A stretch of DNA of 62,408 bases from contig NVXL01000001.1 of assembly GCA_002746115.1 (NCBI GenBank), positions 126,447 through 188,854 of the forward strand, read 5' to 3'. The notes below the pieces were generated by a model. That model searched no databases and was not told the origin of the DNA. It saw only the letters and a list, made by a program, of their open reading frames with translations. The translations under genes and the position numbers were made by a program. Shown here piece after piece: positions 57,222-62,408 of this stretch (position 1 is its first letter; every line of letters begins with the position of its first letter). Source of the stretch: Alteromonadaceae bacterium (GTDB taxonomy: Bacteria; Pseudomonadota; Gammaproteobacteria; Pseudomonadales; Cellvibrionaceae).

Positions 57222-58613
57222 GTGAAGTATGATTATGATCTATTCGTTATTGGTGCAGGCTCCGGCGGCGTAAGAGCAAGTCGCATTGCTTCACAGTTGG
57301 GGGCGAAAGTTGCCGTGGCGGAAGATCTGTACCTTGGCGGTACCTGCGTCAACGTTGGTTGTGTACCTAAAAAGCTATTTGTTTACGCTTCAGAGTTCTC
57401 GCAAGCCTACCGCGCAGCCCAAGGCTTTGGTTGGTCCGAGGTCAAGCCTACTTTTGATTGGGCAACGTTGCGAGATAACAAAACGCATGAAATTGAGCGC
57501 CTTAACGGCGTATACGACAATATTCTCACGAAAGCCGGTGTTGAAGTACTTCATGGTCGTGCGACTATAGTGGATGCGCATACCATTAACCTGACGGATA
57601 CTCGGGACAATAGCGTTAAGCAGTTTAGTGCCGAGCGTATATTGCTTGCCACAGGTGGATGGCCGCGCAAGCCTGGATTCCCAGGTGCCGAGCACGTCAT
57701 GACCTCTAACGATGTCTTTTTCTTAGATAACTTCCCTAAGCGTGTTCTGGTTCAAGGCGGTGGTTATATCGCGGTTGAATTCGCAGGTATTTTCAATGGT
57801 TTAGAGTGCGATACCGAGCTGCTCTATAGGGGGCCATTGTTCTTGCGTGGTTTTGATCAGCAGGTGCGCGATTTTGTGGCGCAAGAACTGACTAGTAGTG
57901 GCGTTACCTTGTCGTTCAATACTGATATCGAAAAAATCGACAAACAAGAAGACGGCAGCTTGAAGGTGACCTTGAATACGGGCGAGATTCGAGAAGTTGA
58001 TGCGGTATTCTCTGCAATCGGTCGCAGCCCTAAAGTCCAAGGCCTTGGTCTAGAAAACACCCAAGTTGCAATGAAAAAGAGCGGCCATATTGAAGTGAAT
58101 GATAATTTCCAAACGGCTGAGCCAAGTATTTATGCCTTAGGGGATGTAGTCGGACGCAAAGAGTTAACCCCGGTCGCATTAGCGGAGGGTATGGCCTTAG
58201 CGAATCACCTATACAGCGGTAAGGACATTGCTTTGGACTACAACAATATTGCAACCGCCGTATTTTGCCAACCTAACATCGGAACAGTAGGTTACTCCGA
58301 AGAAGAGGCCGCTCAGGCTGGTTTGAACTGCGAAATTTATAGCAGTGAATTTAAGGCGATGAAAAACACCTTAAGTGGCGATCCGGGTAGAACTCTGATG
58401 AAGTTAGTCGTGGATGCTGACAGCAAAAAAGTTGTTGGCGCGCATATGGTAGGACCCGATGCGGGAGAAATCATTCAGGGGTTTGCGGTTGCAATCAAAG
58501 CAGGTGCAACGAAGGAAGACTTCGATAACACCGTGGGTGTACACCCAACCGCAGCTGAAGAGTTTGTAACGATGCGTCAAGTGGCGCGTGTTAACCCTGC
58601 CGATGACGCTTAG
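57222..58613 (+). CDS. gor: Glutathione-disulfide reductase
   Basis: A 463-residue FAD/NADPH enzyme. The FAD motif is DLFVIGAGSGGVRASRIA, the redox pair is Cys42 and Cys47 in GGTCVNVGCVPKKLF, and the C-terminal His-Glu is in GVHPTAAEEFVTM. GTG 57222 is chosen because TGAGGA lies 9 bp upstream, while the earlier TTG (57213) directly abuts that site. It keeps the cytoplasmic thiol pool reduced. Confidence 0.95.
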   Translation: MKYDYDLFVIGAGSGGVRASRIASQLGAKVAVAEDLYLGGTCVNVGCVPKKLFVYASEFSQAYRAAQGFGWSEVKPTFDWATLRDNKTHEIERLNGVYDNILTKAGVEVLHGRATIVDAHTINLTDTRDNSVKQFSAERILLATGGWPRKPGFPGAEHVMTSNDVFFLDNFPKRVLVQGGGYIAVEFAGIFNGLECDTELLYRGPLFLRGFDQQVRDFVAQELTSSGVTLSFNTDIEKIDKQEDGSLKVTLNTGEIREVDAVFSAIGRSPKVQGLGLENTQVAMKKSGHIEVNDNFQTAEPSIYALGDVVGRKELTPVALAEGMALANHLYSGKDIALDYNNIATAVFCQPNIGTVGYSEEEAAQAGLNCEIYSSEFKAMKNTLSGDPGRTLMKLVVDADSKKVVGAHMVGPDAGEIIQGFAVAIKAGATKEDFDNTVGVHPTAAEEFVTMRQVARVNPADDA

Positions 58614-58663
58614 TACTTGCTTGCTACTTGTTTAGTATTCTAAGTTGAGCGCAGGTTTTTTGG

Positions 58664-58855
58664 CTAGATTCTCGTGCCGTTAAAATTGGCGGTACGATCA
58701 GATGGAATGTAGCCTTTGAGCTTATCGGCAATGCTTTTCTTAAGCGTTGTGTCGTCTGTAATAACATGTGGAGTGCCAGATACTGGCGATGATTCGGCTT
58801 TCATAGTGTTATTATCGTCTTGAGTATCTGTATTCTTTTGAAAGAAACCAAACAT
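58664..58855 (-). CDS. Small hypothetical protein
   Basis: A 63-residue polar protein starting at the ATG at 58853-58855 (MFGFFQKNTDTQDDNN). A GTG 12 bp upstream is an alternative start. The C-terminus has a helix KKSIADKLKGYIPSD. I do not recognise it. It is convergent with gor. Confidence 0.5.
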   Translation of the reverse strand: MFGFFQKNTDTQDDNNTMKAESSPVSGTPHVITDDTTLKKSIADKLKGYIPSDRTANFNGTRI

Positions 58856-59333
58856 TTCCGTAAGCACCTCTTTAGCAATTCTTAGCAGTTCGTTAGTAAG
58901 CCTTTAACTAATCAAATAAGTTTTCAGTCTTGTTCCTATTGTTATTCTTATCGTTTTCTGAACGAATATAACGTTGCTGCTTTGTAACATAAGTGTAACA
59001 CCTCAGATATGTTTTGTTAGTCGGCGAGTTGAGTTATGCGCCTCACGTTGTTATTTGGTGACAAGAATCACAAAAAAACTAGCCGCAGAAAGACGGGTAT
59101 TTACGGTGGTTAGTGAAAAGGCGCGTAAATCTTTTTATTGGCGTTAAAATAGCTTTTCAAGTGGTGATTTATTTTCAATCGAAGGGGTTGAATTATAATC
59201 TGGCGGGCCGTAGGCTGCAAACTTGTGCTGGCTTATCGCTGGGGTGAGTGATTCAAGTACGAGAAATGTGGTGGAAATTCGCCTAGCACCTGAATAAAGT
59301 GCAAGGCGACGGAGTAAAAATAGCGACTACTTG
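58856..59333. other. Intergenic region with an orphan -10 element and a stem-loop
   Basis: A 478-bp stretch with no gene. A perfect plus-strand -10 hexamer TATAAT lies at 59194-59199 without a good -35. A stem-loop follows at 59280-59308: CGCCT/AGGCG and GCAC/GTGC with one mismatch position. No plus-strand protein gene starts here, so a small RNA of about 100 bases ending near acnB is conceivable. The stem-loop could equally belong to the acnB 3' end. Confidence 0.45.
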
Positions 59334-61961
59334 TTAACTAGTCTTAACTTCTTCTACTTCAATAGCGGCAATACGCTTACCTTGTGCAGCACCTTCTTGG
59401 AAGGACGCAATTTGACTGAAATCCATATACTTAAATATCTCATCGGACATCGAGTCAATTTTAGTCGCGTAAGACATATACTCTTCAAGCGTTGGTAATC
59501 TACCTAAGATACCGCCAACCGATGCCAACTCGGCTGAGGTTAGGTACACATTTGCACCAGTACCCAAACGGTTGGGGAAGTTACGGGTAGATGTCGAAAG
59601 TACCGTTACGCCATCTGCCACCCGTGCTTGGTTACCCATACACAAAGAACAGCCAGGCATTTCGGTGCGTGCGCCTTTCGAGCCGAAGATATTGTAGTAA
59701 CCTTCCTCCATCAAGATATGCTCATCCATTTTTGTTGGCGGTGAAATCCAAAAGCGTGCTTTTAGGGCACCAGGCACGGTTTCAAGCAACTTACCAGCAG
59801 CACGGAAGTGACCAATGTTGGTCATACATGAACCGATGAATACCTCGTCAACCTTGTTGCCAGCCACATCAGACAGCAAACGTGCGTCATCTGGGTCGTT
59901 CGGGCAACATACAACAGGCTCGTTCAGCTGATCAAGATCGATCTCGATGACTTCACAGTATTCTGCATCGCTGTCCGCGGCCATTAAGGATGGCTTAGCC
60001 AGCCACTCTTCCATCTTAGTCGCACGACGCTCTAAGGTACGCTTGTCGCCATAGCCTTCAGAGACCATCCAGCGCAACAGAGTAACGTTAGAGGTCAGGT
60101 ATTCAGCGACTTTGTCTTCGTCTAGCTTGATTGCACAGCCAGCAGCAGAGCGTTCGGCGGAAGCATCGGATAGCTCAAAAGCTTGCTCAACGGTTAAGCC
60201 GGTCAAACCTTCAATTTCAAGGATGCGTCCAGAGAAGATGTTCTTCTTGCCCTTTTTCTCTACGGTTAAAAAGCCGTCTTTAATGGCTTGGTAGGGAATG
60301 GCATGTACTAAATCACGCAGGGTAATACCTGGCTTCATTTTGCCTTTAAATCGTACGAGTACGGATTCAGGCATATCCAAAGGCATAACACCAGTCGCGG
60401 CAGCAAAGGCAACCAAACCGGAGCCAGCAGGGAAGGAAATCCCCATTGGGAAGCGCGTATGTGAGTCACCACCAGTACCTACGGTATCTGGTAATAACAT
60501 ACGGTTCAGCCATGAATGGATGATACCGTCGCCAGGGCGCAAAGAGACACCGCCACGATTCATAATGAAGTCAGGCAGGGTATGCTGAGTCTCGATATCA
60601 ACAGGCTTTGGGTAAGCCGCTGTATGGCAAAAAGACTGCATGGTTAAATCGGCTGAGAAGCCCAAGCATGCAAGATCTTTTAACTCATCACGAGTCATCG
60701 GACCCGTAGTATCTTGTGAGCCGACCGTGGTCATTTTAGGCTCGCAGTAAGTGCCAGGGCGGATGCCTTGGCCTTCTTCTAGACCGCATGCGCGGCCAAC
60801 CATTTTTTGTGCAAGCGTAAAGCCTTTACCTGAGTCTTCAGGTATCACCGGTTGGCGGAATGAATCGGAGGCGGGTAAGCCTAATGACTCACGTGCTTTA
60901 GCGGTGAGGCCACGACCAATGATTAGGTTGATTCGGCCACCGGCTTGGACTTCATCAAGCAGTACATCGGATTTCAGGGCGAATTCGCTGATGACATCGC
61001 CAGCTTCATTTAAGATTTTGCCGTCGTAAGGGCGGACTTCGATTACATCACCCATAGCTAGATCATCAACGGGTGCTTCGAATACGAGTGCGCCAGCATC
61101 TTCCATTGTGTTGTAGAAGATCGGAGCGACCTTTCCGCCGATGCAAATACCGCCGCCGCGCTTATTAGGCACGCCAGAAATATCGTTGCCAAAGTACCAA
61201 AGTATTGAATTGGTGGCTGACTTACGTGAAGAGCCGGTACCTACAACGTCACCAACAAAGGCAACTGGGTAGCCTTTTGCTTTTACCGCTTCGATTTGAG
61301 CGAGAGGGCCTTTTACGCCTTCTTCAGTTGGCTCTATGCCTTCACGAGCCATTTTGTACATGGCTAATGCGTGCAGTGGAATGTCAGGTCGTGACCATGC
61401 ATCTTGCGCAGGGGAGAGGTCATCAGTGTTGGTTTCGCTTGTGACTTTAAAGACGCTGACTTTGATTGACTTAGGGACTTTATCGCGTGAGGTAAACCAT
61501 TCGGCATCAGCCCAAGATTGAACAATCTCTTGCGCAACGCTGTTGCCCGCTTTGGCTTTCTCTTCAACGTCATTAAAGGCGTCGAACATTAATAAGGTGT
61601 GTTTGATTTCGATAGCAGCAAGCGGTGCCAATTTGGCATCGTCTAATAGGCTTACGAGTGTTTCGATATTGTAGCCGCCGTGCATGTTGCCAAGCAGTTT
61701 AATGGCGAGCGGCTTGTCGATAAGCGGTGACGTGGTTTCGTCTTTTAAAATGGCGCTCAGGAAACTAGCTTTTACATACGCGGCCTCATCCACACCTGGT
61801 GGTACGCGCTCACTGATCAGTGCCAGTAGGGCTTTTTCTTCACCTTTAGGTGGCGTTTTTAGCAGTTCAACCAAGGCGGCGACTTGTTCGGCCGTGAGTG
61901 GTTTTGGGGGGATGCCCTGAGTTTGACGTTCTGCAACATGGTCGCGATAAGCTTCTAGCAC
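59334..61961 (-). CDS. acnB: Aconitate hydratase B / 2-methylisocitrate dehydratase
   Basis: An 875-residue TCA-cycle enzyme. The N-terminal HEAT-like domain (MLEAYRDHVAERQ), the swivelling domain and the core with the 4Fe-4S ligands in GSCMTNIGHFRAAG and MPGCSLCMGNQARV are all recognisable. GGDSHTRFPMGISFPAGSGLVAFA also fits. Start is GTG at 61961 with GAGGA upstream. The length is near E. coli AcnB (865). It can also act in the methylcitrate cycle. Confidence 0.97.
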   Translation of the reverse strand: MLEAYRDHVAERQTQGIPPKPLTAEQVAALVELLKTPPKGEEKALLALISERVPPGVDEAAYVKASFLSAILKDETTSPLIDKPLAIKLLGNMHGGYNIETLVSLLDDAKLAPLAAIEIKHTLLMFDAFNDVEEKAKAGNSVAQEIVQSWADAEWFTSRDKVPKSIKVSVFKVTSETNTDDLSPAQDAWSRPDIPLHALAMYKMAREGIEPTEEGVKGPLAQIEAVKAKGYPVAFVGDVVGTGSSRKSATNSILWYFGNDISGVPNKRGGGICIGGKVAPIFYNTMEDAGALVFEAPVDDLAMGDVIEVRPYDGKILNEAGDVISEFALKSDVLLDEVQAGGRINLIIGRGLTAKARESLGLPASDSFRQPVIPEDSGKGFTLAQKMVGRACGLEEGQGIRPGTYCEPKMTTVGSQDTTGPMTRDELKDLACLGFSADLTMQSFCHTAAYPKPVDIETQHTLPDFIMNRGGVSLRPGDGIIHSWLNRMLLPDTVGTGGDSHTRFPMGISFPAGSGLVAFAAATGVMPLDMPESVLVRFKGKMKPGITLRDLVHAIPYQAIKDGFLTVEKKGKKNIFSGRILEIEGLTGLTVEQAFELSDASAERSAAGCAIKLDEDKVAEYLTSNVTLLRWMVSEGYGDKRTLERRATKMEEWLAKPSLMAADSDAEYCEVIEIDLDQLNEPVVCCPNDPDDARLLSDVAGNKVDEVFIGSCMTNIGHFRAAGKLLETVPGALKARFWISPPTKMDEHILMEEGYYNIFGSKGARTEMPGCSLCMGNQARVADGVTVLSTSTRNFPNRLGTGANVYLTSAELASVGGILGRLPTLEEYMSYATKIDSMSDEIFKYMDFSQIASFQEGAAQGKRIAAIEVEEVKTS

Positions 61962-62139
61962 GGTTAGTATCCTCTGAATACGTTTGGAGGTTTACTTAAT
62001 ACGCAGGATCTCTGCACATTAAGGCTATCAATGGCACACATTGATGGTGGATATACAAACACAGATCTGAGCTGCAGTGGTCTGCAACTCAGGATCGGGC
62101 TTGTGTTGGCGCGAATTCTACCTGAAACAGTTGCAACTG

Positions 62140-62408
62140 TTAAGTTTTAGCGTTCTTGGGGGCTGATTTAGCGTCACTGCCCGGGGCTTGTGAGGGCTTA
62201 TAAGAGGGCCAGTCTAGGTTTTGAGGCTGCTCAATCTCTGGGCGAGTCATGCTTGCTGAATGCTTTAGGAATAGCTCCCCAATCGTTGGCAGCACTTGAT
62301 AACTGTAGGGTTTACCATCGTACTCAAACATGAGTTTGTAGGCGTGCAGGTAGGAGCGGTCGCTGGCTGTGCCACTATAGCGTGAGTCGCCTAAGATACT
62401 AGCGGCAA
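62140..62408 (-). CDS. C-terminal part of a RluA-family pseudouridine synthase (cut by window edge)
   Basis: The minus-strand frame is open to the window end and runs 3' to a stop at 62140. It encodes ILGDSRYSGTAS..RSYLHAYKLMFEYDGKPYSYQVLP, which matches the end of the RluA/RluD catalytic domain (ILGDxxY, LHA.L). A Ser/Pro/Lys-rich tail of about 30 residues follows. The active-site region lies beyond the window. It is cotranscribed in the same direction as acnB but separated by 178 bp. Confidence 0.75.
   Translation of the reverse strand, partial: AASILGDSRYSGTASDRSYLHAYKLMFEYDGKPYSYQVLPTIGELFLKHSASMTRPEIEQPQNLDWPSYKPSQAPGSDAKSAPKNAKT

Overview
The window is a 62.4 kb piece of a gammaproteobacterial chromosome. 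It is gene-dense, has moderate GC, and I see no insertion sequence, phage gene, CRISPR array, tRNA or rRNA. Gene order follows two blocks that I know from pseudomonads and their relatives. The first is slt-uup-(small membrane protein)-topA-(DUF6586)-(small acidic protein)-sulA/lexA-nagZ ... csiV-mfd-nqrABCDEF-apbE-nqrM-sthA. The second is rluE/nudJ-cspD-clpS-clpA-infA-bpt-aat-trxB-ftsK-lolA-crcB-serS-cysG. A complete sodium-pumping NQR operon and moderate GC suggest a marine member of the Cellvibrionales/Pseudomonadales side of the class. That placement is an inference.

Layout. 1-12 kb is housekeeping: the start of a lytic transglycosylase, the ABC-F protein Uup, topoisomerase I, the SOS repressor LexA with the division inhibitor SulA behind two LexA boxes, the muropeptide hydrolase NagZ and an MscS-type channel. 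12.6-19.8 kb holds a cold-shock protein and then a complete six-gene ebo cluster in the order eboD-eboC-eboA-eboB-eboE-eboF. It is closed by a strong hairpin terminator and faces a flavin hydroxylase of the UbiH family (UbiM-like). 21-27.8 kb is a signalling stretch: a two-PDZ Deg protease, an HDOD protein, an Hpt/HD-GYP fusion and a large protein with two degenerate receiver domains plus GGDEF and EAL. The ebo and signalling stretches occupy the interval between nagZ and csiV-mfd, so they look like the accessory part of an otherwise conserved neighbourhood.

28-42 kb returns to core genes: csiV and mfd on the minus strand, then nqrA-F with its two maturation factors (apbE, which installs FMN, and nqrM, which is thought to deliver iron) and the soluble transhydrogenase sthA. 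42-50 kb has a free-standing CBM48 protein, nudJ-rluE, cspD, clpS-clpA and infA. It then has the bpt-aat pair, which makes N-degrons read by ClpS/ClpA, and trxB. 50-62 kb has ftsK, lolA, crcB, serS, cysG, a small basic protein, glutathione reductase, acnB and the end of a RluA-type pseudouridine synthase.

The most interesting system is the ebo cluster. The family is implicated in moving or maturing secondary-metabolite precursors, yet no dedicated biosynthetic genes lie beside it here. Other points worth a look are the paired c-di-GMP proteins with receivers that cannot be phosphorylated in the usual way, a 14-bp perfect inverted repeat between ubiM-like and the protease gene, a 21-bp palindrome between lexA and nagZ, a ten-G tract inside topA, and several short repeat clusters in intergenic regions.
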